Source of the DNA: Clostridiales bacterium | Lineage (GTDB): Bacteria > Bacillota > Clostridia > Christensenellales > Aristaeellaceae | Length of the DNA: 7,089 nucleotides | NCBI GenBank assembly: GCA_004556985.1 | Contig: SFFC01000148.1 | Location: 1-7,089 of the forward strand | Direction of reading: 5' to 3' | Shown: positions 1-6,288 of the stretch, piece after piece | How positions within the stretch are numbered: the first letter of the stretch is position 1 | How the letters are laid out: each line of letters starts with the position of its first letter | Translations under genes and position numbers: made by a program | Notes under the pieces: model-generated | Told to the model about the DNA's origin: nothing | The model's input: only the letters and a program-made list of their open reading frames with translations | Database searches by the model: none

Positions 1-610
1 AGAGAAATCGCAAACGAGACAGTAAGTGCATAAGCTTCGGCTCCGGCGTCGGCTCCTCCGTGGGCTCCGGCGTCGGCTCCTCCGTGGGCTCCGGCGTCGG
101 CTCCTCAGTCGGCTCCGGCGTCGGCTCCTCCGTGGGCTCCGGCGTCGGTTCAAGCGTCTCGGGTTCAGGCGTCATGAAGCCGTACATCCACAGCACGGCA
201 TCCGCCTCATCCGGCGAGGCGGGGACGGTCATGCTCGCGCCAAAGAGCACGTCGAGCACCAGGGACGGATCCTCGGGATCGCCCAACTGTGAGAGCATGT
301 CGGGCGCGACCGCATCCGGGCTCAGCGGGATCTGGCGGACGTTGCCCGCCTCATCGGTCACGATGAGCTGTCCGGAGGCGAGCGCCTCCACCATCTCGGG
401 CTCCAGCACGGTCTCGTCCACCCAATAGACGGTGTCGCCGAGCGTGGTCGTCACCGTCTGAGCGGGAATGAGCACCTGCGTGCCATCGCCCAGGGTCAGC
501 GCCACCTGCACGAAGAGGGGGCTCCCCTCCTGGGCGCACGCCGGCAGCGCGCCAAGCGCCAGCAGGGCGCAAAGCATCACGGCCAGCACGCGGCGGACGG
601 CTTTTTTCAT
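1..610 (-). CDS. Exported protein of unknown function with PTPEPTEE repeat tail (C-terminus beyond window)
   Basis: The gene starts at ATG 610 and stays open to the left edge, giving about 203 codons with no stop. The start is supported by AAAGGAGG about 8 nt upstream and by a signal peptide. Residues 1-26 are a basic N-terminus (MKKAVRR), a hydrophobic core, and ALPACA. That end fits signal peptidase I cleavage after Ala26, or a poor lipobox with Cys25 (LPAC). Residues 27 to about 150 are acidic and beta-prone, with phrases such as VALTLGDGTQVLIPAQ and GQLIVTDEAGNVRQIPLS. No family was recognised. From about residue 154 the chain becomes a Pro/Glu/Thr repeat, probably an extended linker through or along the cell wall. 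The last 12 codons inside the window leave the repeat abruptly (KLMHLLSRLRFL). The gene diverges from the Nudix gene and has its own promoter. CDS status is confident; function is unknown. Confidence 0.82.
   Translation of the reverse strand, partial: MKKAVRRVLAVMLCALLALGALPACAQEGSPLFVQVALTLGDGTQVLIPAQTVTTTLGDTVYWVDETVLEPEMVEALASGQLIVTDEAGNVRQIPLSPDAVAPDMLSQLGDPEDPSLVLDVLFGASMTVPASPDEADAVLWMYGFMTPEPETLEPTPEPTEEPTPEPTEEPTPEPTEEPTPEPTEEPTPEPKLMHLLSRLRFL
38..151 (-). repeat. 24-bp tandem repeat encoding PTPEPTEE
   Basis: About 4.75 copies of a 24-bp unit lie head to tail within the exported-protein gene. Read on the minus strand each unit is close to GAGCCGACGCCGGAGCCCAC plus GGAG. Copies differ mainly at synonymous positions (CCC/CCG, ACG/ACT). 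Because the unit is a multiple of 3, copy-number change would lengthen or shorten the linker without a frameshift. The array ends sharply at an AAGCTT at 32-37. Confidence 0.92.
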
Positions 611-692
611 CTCTGTATCCTCCTTTTCCTCTCAAGCCAAGGGGCCCGGGGCTGCAGCATGCGGCCTCCGGGCGCCCGGAAAGTCTGCATCC

Positions 693-721
693 ATTGTAAA
701 ACGTCGAAAGCCGCCTGTCAA
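693..721 (-). promoter_or_regulatory. Sigma-A promoter of the exported-protein gene
   Basis: On the minus strand a perfect -35 TTGACA (721-716) is followed by exactly 17 nt and a -10 TACAAT (698-693). The predicted start is near 686, giving a 5' UTR of about 75 nt. The -35 lies inside the inverted repeat CCTGTC/GACAGG (714-731), so a repressor binding that palindrome could compete with RNA polymerase. The operator idea is inference. Confidence 0.8.
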
Positions 722-800
722 CTCCGACAGGATTTTTGGCAGGATTTCGCTCGGCTTTCACATGAATATGACGTTTCCCGGGCAGGGATTCTTCCCGCCG
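699..800. repeat. Nested inverted repeats in the divergent intergenic region
   Basis: Three arms nest around one axis: AAACGTC (699-705) with GACGTTT (770-776), GAAAGCCG (706-713) with CGGCTTTC (752-759), and CCTGTC (714-719) with GACAGG (726-731, then ATTTTT). The first two left arms are contiguous. A fourth hairpin follows: GGC-A-GGGA with TCCCGCC (781-799). On the plus strand this could be a folded Nudix leader or a weak terminator. As DNA it covers the minus-strand promoter. It matches no riboswitch class I know. No convincing plus-strand promoter for the Nudix gene was found here. Confidence 0.5.
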
Positions 801-849
801 AAGCCGAATAAATCAAAATGATTTCTATTCACAGAAGGAGTGCCAGACC

Positions 850-1416
850 ATGAACGACCAGGAGCTTCGGGAGATTCCCTTTTCCAGTGAGACGATTTAC
901 GACGGCAAGATCCTGCACGTCGAAAAATGGCAGGTGACCTGCCCCAACGGCCATCCGGCCACGCGCGAGATCGTCGTGCACAAGGGCGCGGCGGCGGTCG
1001 TCCCCGTCTTTGAGGATGGCACGACGCTGCTCGTGCGCCAGCATCGCGTCGCCGTGGACCGCGTGACGCTGGAGATCCCCGCCGGCAAGCTCGACAGCGT
1101 GGGCGAGGATCCGCTCGACTGCGCCGTGCGCGAGCTGCGCGAGGAGACCGGCCTCTCCGCGCAGCGCATGACGCTGCTGACCTCGCTGCTGACGACGCCG
1201 GGCTTCTGCACGGAGAAGATCGCCATCTACCTCGCGCAGGGCCTCTCCCAGGGGGAGACGCATCCCGACGAGGACGAGTTCCTCGGGCTCGTCCGCATCC
1301 CGCTTGACGACGCGGTTGCGATGGTCATGCGCGGCGAGCTGCGCGACAGCAAGACCATCTGCGGCCTGATGATGGCGCGGGAGGCCATCCGCTCCCGGAA
1401 GGGGCAGGGCGAATGA
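850..1416 (+). CDS. nudF: Nudix hydrolase, ADP-ribose pyrophosphatase type
   Basis: A 188-residue cytosolic enzyme expected to split ADP-ribose (and perhaps related nucleoside diphosphate sugars) into AMP and ribose 5-phosphate, a clean-up and recycling role. Start ATG 850 has AGAAGGAG 9 nt upstream. The order of elements fits NudF: an N-terminal strand pair with YDGKILHV (17-24), TREIVVHKGAAAVVPV (38-53), VRQHR (62-66), EIPAGKLD (75-82), the Nudix box ending RELREETGL (94-102) with metal-binding E95, E98 and E99, then TTPGF (115-119) and DEDEF (140-144). Length is normal for the family. The loop between the box's Gly79 and Glu86 holds six residues rather than the canonical five. The stop overlaps the next start (ATGA), so the two genes are probably translationally coupled. 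The exact substrate is inferred from family likeness. Confidence 0.93.
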   Translation: MNDQELREIPFSSETIYDGKILHVEKWQVTCPNGHPATREIVVHKGAAAVVPVFEDGTTLLVRQHRVAVDRVTLEIPAGKLDSVGEDPLDCAVRELREETGLSAQRMTLLTSLLTTPGFCTEKIAIYLAQGLSQGETHPDEDEFLGLVRIPLDDAVAMVMRGELRDSKTICGLMMAREAIRSRKGQGE

Positions 1417-3188
1417 CGCGCGCGCTCTCCTTCCGCCTGACGGCCGACGCCCTGCCCGACAGCCTTCTGCCCGCGCAGGGCGCCCGGCGCTTTGCGCTGC
1501 CCGGCGCGCAGGAGCTCTCCCGCTTCACCGACCTGCTCGGCGAAGCGCCGCAAGCCGCGCAGGAGGCGTCGGAGGTGCAGGAGGCGTCCGTCCCCTTCGC
1601 CGTGCCCGGCCTGCTGCCCCGAGAGCTCTGCGGAGAGGCGGAGCTTCATGCCGAGCTGCGCTTTGACCGGCTGCACGGCGGCCGGGCGCAGCTCGAGTTC
1701 CGCCTGCTTGCCGGGCGGGGCGAGGTGCTCCTGGGCGAAAAACGGCTCGCGCGCTTTGAGGGCGGGCCGCTTGTGCTCGACGTGACCGACGCGCTGCGCC
1801 TTGGCCGGCGGCAGACGCTGACCCTGCGCTTTGACGAAACGCGCCCGGCCGGTCTGCCCGGCGCGGCGCTTTTGCGCGTCACGCAGCTGGCGCACATCGA
1901 ATTCGCCGGCGCGGAGCCGGATACGGAGGCCGCCGCGATGACCCTGCGCGCGCGCATCGCCGCCGACAGCGCGGGGCGCTTCCGCCTGTCCGTTCGCCCC
2001 TGCCCGCCCGACGGCGCGCAGGCCATCGCCGCGCCCTGCGCCGCGCGGGAGCTGCCCTTTTCGCTTGAGGCCGGCGAGCGTCGGGATATCGCGCTGACGC
2101 TGTCCGTGCCGGGCGGGCGCTTTGCCTGCGGGCAGCCGTATGCCGCGCCCTCGCTGCGCCTGGAGCTGAGCTGCGAGACCGACGTTGCACGCCCCGCGCC
2201 CAGGGAAAAGCGGGGACGCCTGCGCCGCGCCCCGGCCCCCGCGCCGCAGCCCCTCCGCCGCAGGACGCGCTGCGACAGCGCGACGCTGCTATGCGGCTAT
2301 CCGGGCAAAACGCCGCAAGCCTACGCGCCGCTGCCGCGCGAGCTCGCCGTGCTGCCGCCGCAGCTGCTCCTGCCGGCGCTCGCGGCGCTCCATCTGCGCG
2401 CCGTCTCCCTGCCCTTCGCCCCGCCGGACGCGCTCTGCGCCGCATGCACGCGCTCGGGCATCGCCCTGCTCCTGCGCCGGCCGCGCGAGGCGGACGAGGC
2501 GGCGCGCCTTGCGCGCTTCCCCTGCGTCTGCTTCTGCGACGCAGCCGCGCCCGACGCGCCCGCGCCGGAGGAAAACGCCTGGCAGCTGGGCTCCATGGTC
2601 GCTCTCGACCGGCAGCTCGAGCCGGGTGTCACCCCCGCCGAGCTGCTCGCCGAGGCCGCCGGTCGCCCTGTCGACGCGAAGGAAGCGGGCGCCGCCGCCG
2701 TGCTGCAATGGCTGCGCGCCGTGCGCATCCGCCTGCTCGCGGAGGCCTCGCGCCAGGGCCGCTTTTCGGGCGCGCTCTGCGCCCCGCAGGAGCTTCTGGA
2801 TCCGGATGTCGCGCAGGCACTGACGGATGCGCTCGCTCCGCTGCACCTGAGTGCGCTGCCTCTTCGCGGCGCCTGGTGGACGGGGACGCATTTCAGCGCG
2901 TCGCTCCTTGCCTGCCTCGAGGGGGCGCTGCCCGAGGGGCCGCTTCATGCCTGCGCGCTGCTGGAGACGGAGGCGGGTGAGCCGATCGCGCGCCTTGATA
3001 CGCCCTGCCCCACGTCCGGCGGGATGCTGGGGACGCTCGAGGTGCGCCTGCCCGACGCGCCCTGCGTGCTCACGCTGACGACGCAGCTGCTGTGCGGCGA
3101 GGCAGTGCTCGAGGAGAACACTCTGCCCGTCTACGTCGGCGAGCGCGGCGTGCTCGAGGCGGCGTTCGGCGGAGCATTCCAGGAATAA
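1413..3188 (+). CDS. Large hypothetical protein, possible degenerate GH2-like beta-sandwich/barrel protein
   Basis: A 591-residue protein with no signal peptide, very rich in Ala, Leu, Arg and Pro. The start ATG 1413 overlaps the Nudix stop, with a GGGGCAGGG Shine-Dalgarno-like run just upstream. Residues about 72-145 read like the sugar-binding jelly roll of glycoside hydrolase family 2 (VLLGEKRLARFEGG, then LVLDVTDALRLGRRQTLTL). About 175-253 resembles the following Ig-like domain. A Pro/Arg-rich linker lies at about 258-286. Residues 305-355 (LAALHLRAVSLPFAPP, then CAACTRSGIALLL) resemble the barrel start of GH2. W390-QLGSM sits where GH2 enzymes carry W-x-L-G-N-E, but the acid/base Glu is Met. 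A C-terminal beta-rich domain (about 500-580) ends in LPVYVG. I infer a non-catalytic GH2 descendant; this fold call is tentative. Co-transcription with the Nudix gene is likely. Confidence 0.85.
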   Translation: MTRALSFRLTADALPDSLLPAQGARRFALPGAQELSRFTDLLGEAPQAAQEASEVQEASVPFAVPGLLPRELCGEAELHAELRFDRLHGGRAQLEFRLLAGRGEVLLGEKRLARFEGGPLVLDVTDALRLGRRQTLTLRFDETRPAGLPGAALLRVTQLAHIEFAGAEPDTEAAAMTLRARIAADSAGRFRLSVRPCPPDGAQAIAAPCAARELPFSLEAGERRDIALTLSVPGGRFACGQPYAAPSLRLELSCETDVARPAPREKRGRLRRAPAPAPQPLRRRTRCDSATLLCGYPGKTPQAYAPLPRELAVLPPQLLLPALAALHLRAVSLPFAPPDALCAACTRSGIALLLRRPREADEAARLARFPCVCFCDAAAPDAPAPEENAWQLGSMVALDRQLEPGVTPAELLAEAAGRPVDAKEAGAAAVLQWLRAVRIRLLAEASRQGRFSGALCAPQELLDPDVAQALTDALAPLHLSALPLRGAWWTGTHFSASLLACLEGALPEGPLHACALLETEAGEPIARLDTPCPTSGGMLGTLEVRLPDAPCVLTLTTQLLCGEAVLEENTLPVYVGERGVLEAAFGGAFQE

Positions 3189-3230
3189 AAGAAAGAGGGC
3201 TTTCTCCCCGAAGAAGGGAGGAAGCCCTCT
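3184..3230 (-). terminator. Intrinsic terminator of leuS
   Basis: AGAGGGCTTTCTCCC (3194-3208) pairs with GGGAGGAAGCCCTCT (3216-3230) as a 15-bp stem with one G-U pair and a 7-nt loop. On the minus strand the stem is followed by TTTCTTTTATT, a usable U-rich tail for leuS transcripts. On the plus strand no T-run follows, so it would be a weaker stop for the plus-strand operon, whose last stop codon (3186-3188) lies just before the stem. Confidence 0.87.
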
Positions 3231-3259
3231 CAAACTGTCGATCAACAACGCAGATCCAA

Positions 3260-5641
3260 TCAGCAGACGATGTTGAGCAAGCGGCCCGGCACGAAGATCA
3301 GCTTCTTCACCGGCGCGTCGCCGACGAGCTTTTTGACCGTCTCGTTTTCAAGCAGCTTCTCGCCGTCATCCTTGGTCAGGCTGGTCGGCACCATGATGCG
3401 GGCGCGAACCTTGCCCTTGATCTGCACAGCGATCTCGACCTCGTCGGCCACGAGCTTCGCTTCGTCCCACGTCGGCCAGCTCTGCCTGTAGATCGGCTCG
3501 CCGAAGCCGCAGGCCTCCCACATCTCCTCGGTGATGTGCGGGGCGACCGGGTTGAGGCACAGCAGCAGCGCGCGCAGCTCGCCGCGGGTGACGCTGCCGT
3601 TGGCATAGACGTCGTTGACGAAGGACATCATCGCCGCGATGGCGGTGTTGAACTTCATGCGCTCATAGTCCTCGGAGACCTTCTTGATCATCGCGTTGAC
3701 CGGCGCCTCCATCTCGTGGCGCACGGCCTCGTCCTGCGTGAGCACATCCTGCAGGCGCCAGACGCGCTCCAGGAAGCGGCGGCAGCCGCGCGCGCCCTCG
3801 GTCATGAACATCTCGTAGAGGCGGAAGGCGTCCGCGCCGATCTCGGCGATGGTGTCGTCCGGGTTGATGACGTTGCCGCGGGACTTGCTCATCTTCTCGC
3901 CGTTCGCGCCGAGGATCATGCCGTGGCTGGTGCGCTTGTTGTAGGCTTCCTTGTTCGGGATCGCGCCGATGTCATAGAGGAAGAGGTTCCAGAAGCGGGA
4001 GTAGAGCAGGTGCAGCGTCGTATGCTCCATGCCGCCGTTGTACCAGTCGACCGGCATCCAGTACTTGAGCTCGTCCCAGCGGGCGAGCGCCGTGTCGCAG
4101 TGCGGATCGGCGTAGCGCAGGAAGTACCAGGAGGAGCCGGCCCACTGCGGCATGGTGTCGGTCTCGCGCTTGGCGGGGCCGCCGCAGCACGGGCAGGTCG
4201 TGTTCACCCAGCTGTCGATCTTGGAGAGCGGGCTCTCGCCGGAATCGGTCGGCTCGTAGTTGTCGACCTCCGGCAGCAGCACGGGCAGCTGATCCTCCGG
4301 GACCGGCACCCAGCCGCACTTCTCGCAGTAGACCAGCGGGATCGGCTCGCCCCAGTAGCGCTGGCGGGAGAAGACCCAGTCGCGCAGCTTGAAGTTGACC
4401 TTGCGCTCGCCCACGCCATGCTCGACGAGCCAGTCGATGATGGTTTTCTTCGCCTGGGCGACGGAGAGGCCGTCGAGGAAACCGCTGTTGACGAGCACGC
4501 CGTCCGCGACGTCGGTATAGGCGGCCTTCTGCACATCCTCGCCGCCCGCGACGACCTCGATGATCGGCAGGCCAAACTTCTTGGCAAAGTCCCAGTCGCG
4601 CTCGTCGTGCGCCGGCACAGCCATGATCGCGCCGGTGCCGTAGGTCGAGAGCACGTAGTCGGAGATGAACACCGGGATCTCGCGGCCGTTGACCGGGTCG
4701 ATGGCCTTGATGCCCTTCAGCTCCACGCCGGTCTTGTCCTTGGCCAGCTCGGTGCGCTCAAAGTCGCTCTTGCGGGCCGCGGCCTCGCGGTAGGCGACGA
4801 CGTCGTCCCAGTTTTCGATGCGGTCCCTCAGCTGATCGACGGCCGCGTGCTCCGGGGCCACGACCATGTAGGTCGCGCCGAAGAGCGTGTCCGGGCGCGT
4901 GGTGTACACGCGCAGCTTCATGTCGGCATCCTTGATGGCAAAGTCGACCTCGGCGCCCTCGCTGCGGCCGATCCAGTTGCGCTGCTGCACCTTGACCTTC
5001 TCGATGAAGTCGACGTCGTCGAGGCCGTCGAGCAGCTTCTGGGCATAGGCCGTGATCTTGAGCATCCACTGGCTCTTGACGCGGCGGATGACCTCCGCGC
5101 CGCAGCGCTCGCACTTGCCCTGCACGACCTCCTCATTGGCCAGGCCGCACTTGCAGCTCGGGCACCAGTTGACCGGCATCTCGCTCTTGTAAGCGAGGCC
5201 GTGCTTGTAGAGCTGCAGGAAGATCCACTGCGTCCACTTGAAGTAGTTCGGGTCGGTGGTGTTGACCTCGCGCGACCAGTCAAAGGAGAAGCCGATGCGT
5301 TTGAGCTGCTCGCGGAAATGGTCGATGTTCTTCTGCGTCACGCCCGCGGGATGGACGTGGTTCTTGATCGCGTAGTTCTCCGTCGGCAGGCCGAACGCGT
5401 CCCAGCCGATGGGGAAGAGGACGTTGTAGCCCTCCATGCGGCGCTTGCGGGAGATGATGTCCATCGCGGTATTGCTGCGCGGATGGCCGACATGCAGGCC
5501 CGCGCCGGAGGGATAGGGGAACTCGATCAGCGCGAAATACTTGGGCTTGTCATGGCTGGCCTCGGCCTCAAAGCAATGGGCCTCCTCCCAGTTCTTTTGC
5601 CATTTCAGCTCGATCTCTTCGGGGTTATACGCCTTGCTCAC
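3260..5641 (-). CDS. leuS: Leucyl-tRNA synthetase (LeuRS)
   Basis: A 793-residue class Ia synthetase that charges tRNA-Leu with leucine in the cytosol. I choose GTG 5641: it has AGAGGAGG 10 nt upstream and gives the usual N-terminus (V/M)SKAYNPEEIE. Visible elements are FPYPSGAGLHVGH with the HIGH-type HVGH at 50-53, a four-Cys zinc site at 160-180 (CPSCKCG, CERCG), the CP1 editing domain with TTRPDT (247-252) and AVPAHDERDWDF (341-352, including the conserved Asp349), a second Cys cluster (C439, C442, C483, C485/C486), KMSKS at 583-587, and a C-terminal tail ending PGRLLNIVC. No leucine-specific insertion precedes KMSKS, as in Bacillus. Oddity: after RLYEMFM (607-613) the usual GPLxx...W segment of about 10 residues is missing, and the chain goes straight to TEGARGCRRFLERVW. 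A T-box leader controls expression. Confidence 0.97.
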   Translation of the reverse strand: MSKAYNPEEIELKWQKNWEEAHCFEAEASHDKPKYFALIEFPYPSGAGLHVGHPRSNTAMDIISRKRRMEGYNVLFPIGWDAFGLPTENYAIKNHVHPAGVTQKNIDHFREQLKRIGFSFDWSREVNTTDPNYFKWTQWIFLQLYKHGLAYKSEMPVNWCPSCKCGLANEEVVQGKCERCGAEVIRRVKSQWMLKITAYAQKLLDGLDDVDFIEKVKVQQRNWIGRSEGAEVDFAIKDADMKLRVYTTRPDTLFGATYMVVAPEHAAVDQLRDRIENWDDVVAYREAAARKSDFERTELAKDKTGVELKGIKAIDPVNGREIPVFISDYVLSTYGTGAIMAVPAHDERDWDFAKKFGLPIIEVVAGGEDVQKAAYTDVADGVLVNSGFLDGLSVAQAKKTIIDWLVEHGVGERKVNFKLRDWVFSRQRYWGEPIPLVYCEKCGWVPVPEDQLPVLLPEVDNYEPTDSGESPLSKIDSWVNTTCPCCGGPAKRETDTMPQWAGSSWYFLRYADPHCDTALARWDELKYWMPVDWYNGGMEHTTLHLLYSRFWNLFLYDIGAIPNKEAYNKRTSHGMILGANGEKMSKSRGNVINPDDTIAEIGADAFRLYEMFMTEGARGCRRFLERVWRLQDVLTQDEAVRHEMEAPVNAMIKKVSEDYERMKFNTAIAAMMSFVNDVYANGSVTRGELRALLLCLNPVAPHITEEMWEACGFGEPIYRQSWPTWDEAKLVADEVEIAVQIKGKVRARIMVPTSLTKDDGEKLLENETVKKLVGDAPVKKLIFVPGRLLNIVC

Positions 5642-5651
5642 AGGAAAAAAA

Positions 5652-5659
5652 CCTCCTCT
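5652..5659 (-). promoter_or_regulatory. Ribosome binding site that fixes the leuS GTG start
   Basis: AGAGGAGG on the minus strand is separated by a 10-nt spacer (seven T then CCT) from GTG 5641. An in-frame ATG exists at 5680, but it sits at the end of the T-box terminator's U-run, has no ribosome binding site, and would add the non-conserved MTLYEEERGGFFP. Confidence 0.85.
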
Positions 5660-5678
5660 TTCTTCCTCATACAGGGTC

Positions 5679-5720
5679 AAAAAAAGCGCCCCTGCATGAC
5701 CGTCTCATGCACAGGGGCGC
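5679..5720 (-). terminator. T-box attenuator terminator
   Basis: GCGCCCC (5720-5714) pairs with GGGGCGC and TGCATGA pairs with TCATGCA around a GACGG loop, with a TG bulge. Seven T follow on the minus strand (5685-5679). The left arm shares 5712-5720 with the antiterminator, so the two folds exclude each other. Premature stop occurs about 38 nt before the leuS start. Confidence 0.94.
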
Positions 5721-5938
5721 GAAAATCCGCGCGGTACCACCCTGATTCAGCCGCCTTGCGGCGGCCCTCAGCGGCAAAGATGCCCGGCCGATCACGGGGC
5801 CAACCGCCGCGGGCTACTGCCTTCGCCCGCGAAGCTCCGGGAGGAGAAAGCCGCGCCTCGGCCCGCCGGCTCGCACCATCCGCCGGCTCTCTTCGGGCGC
5901 CTCCGCGCGCTGATTCCCTTCATCGCCTTTGAGAAACT
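5679..5938 (-). promoter_or_regulatory. T-box leader (tRNA-Leu sensing) of leuS
   Basis: The leuS leader carries the hallmark AGGGTGGTACCGCG (5743-5730). The Stem I head has AGAGAGCCGGC (5892-5882), a loop GGATGGTGCGA (5881-5871) and a returning GCCGGC. An asymmetric internal loop lower in Stem I contains CTC (5846-5844), a Leu codon and the candidate specifier; this assignment is by hand folding. The antiterminator is clear: CAGGG (5744-5740) pairs with CCCTG (5716-5712), a 7-nt bulge TGGTACC follows, and GCGCG (5732-5728) pairs with CGCGC (5721-5717). The bulge TGGT complements ACCA, matching the A discriminator expected for tRNA-Leu. Uncharged tRNA-Leu should stabilise the antiterminator and turn leuS on. 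Confidence 0.95.
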
Positions 5939-5944
5939 TCGTCT

Positions 5945-5973
5945 ATTGTACTGAACGCCCGCAAAAAAGTCAA
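5945..5973 (-). promoter_or_regulatory. Sigma-A promoter of leuS
   Basis: On the minus strand TTGACT (5973-5968), a 17-nt spacer and TACAAT (5950-5945) form a near-consensus promoter. The start is predicted near 5938, giving a leader of about 297 nt that contains the whole T-box. Confidence 0.85.
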
Positions 5974-6032
5974 GCCCGTTTCCCCTTTTTCGGCGGTTTC
6001 AAAAAGATTTTTCGGAAAATTGTCAAAACCCC

Positions 6033-6061
6033 TTGCAAATCCGGACGAAATCTGCTAGAAT
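6033..6061 (+). promoter_or_regulatory. Sigma-A promoter of tRNA-Thr
   Basis: TTGCAA (6033-6038), a 17-nt spacer and TAGAAT (6056-6061) place the transcription start near 6068, about 10 nt before the mature tRNA. It is back to back with the leuS promoter about 60 bp away. Confidence 0.83.
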
Positions 6062-6077
6062 ACTCTTCGTTGCCGAT

Positions 6078-6153
<76 letters not shown>

Positions 6154-6191
6154 TGCGGAGGGTGATTTTTTTGTTGTATTGCTAGGTTTTT

Positions 6192-6226
6192 AAGGGGTCT
6201 TCTCCGAGTGGGGCGGCCCCTTTTTT
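6192..6226 (+). terminator. Intrinsic terminator of tRNA-Thr
   Basis: GGGGTC (6194-6199) pairs with GGCCCC (6215-6220), including one T-G pair. Inner CTCC pairs with GGGG around GAGT, and six T follow (6221-6226). A weak hairpin CTCC-ATGC-GGAG overlapping the tRNA 3' end, followed by a T-run at 6164-6170, may contribute. Confidence 0.85.
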
Positions 6227-6265
6227 CGCTTTGGGGGATGACCTCATCCGCTTTGAGGGTCAATT

Positions 6266-6288
6266 TATCACAAATTCTATCACAAATT
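6266..6288. repeat. Two tandem 12-bp direct repeats at the integrase 3' end
   Basis: TATCACAAATTC (6266-6277) is repeated at once as TATCACAAATTG (6278-6289), 11 of 12 identical. They overlap the integrase stop codon and lie about 110 bp from the tRNA 3' end. Short direct repeats beside an integrase and next to a tRNA are where arm-type integrase or excisionase binding sites are usually found; that role is inferred. Confidence 0.7.

Noticed and set aside
38..151. CRISPR array
   Set aside because: The repeats are contiguous 24-bp units with no spacers and encode an in-frame protein repeat.
60..428. Plus-strand Gly/Ser repeat frame
   Set aside because: It is the complement of the PTPEPTEE repeats. 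The minus frame has the promoter, ribosome binding site and signal peptide.
2289..3248. Long minus-strand frame opposite the 591-residue gene
   Set aside because: Shadow frame rich in Arg, Ala and Gly with no start signals. The plus frame is coupled to the Nudix gene and shows domain-like sequence.
5639..5680. leuS start at ATG 5680
   Set aside because: That ATG lies in the attenuator's U-run, has no ribosome binding site and adds non-conserved residues. GTG 5641 has a strong ribosome binding site.
3092..5932. Very long plus-strand open frame (946 codons) opposite leuS
   Set aside because: It is antisense to a clear LeuRS gene. Its translation is low-complexity, as expected from the opposite strand of GC-rich coding DNA, and it has no ribosome binding site.
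5998..6026. Second leuS promoter using TTGACA at 6026-6021 (minus)
   Set aside because: The hexamer 17 nt downstream is TTTGAA, a poor -10, and a near-consensus promoter lies just downstream.
6236..6249. GGATGA-CC-TCATCC palindrome after the tRNA terminator
   Set aside because: A short 6-bp-arm palindrome with no partner copy or adjacent feature, so there is not enough to call it an operator or attachment core.
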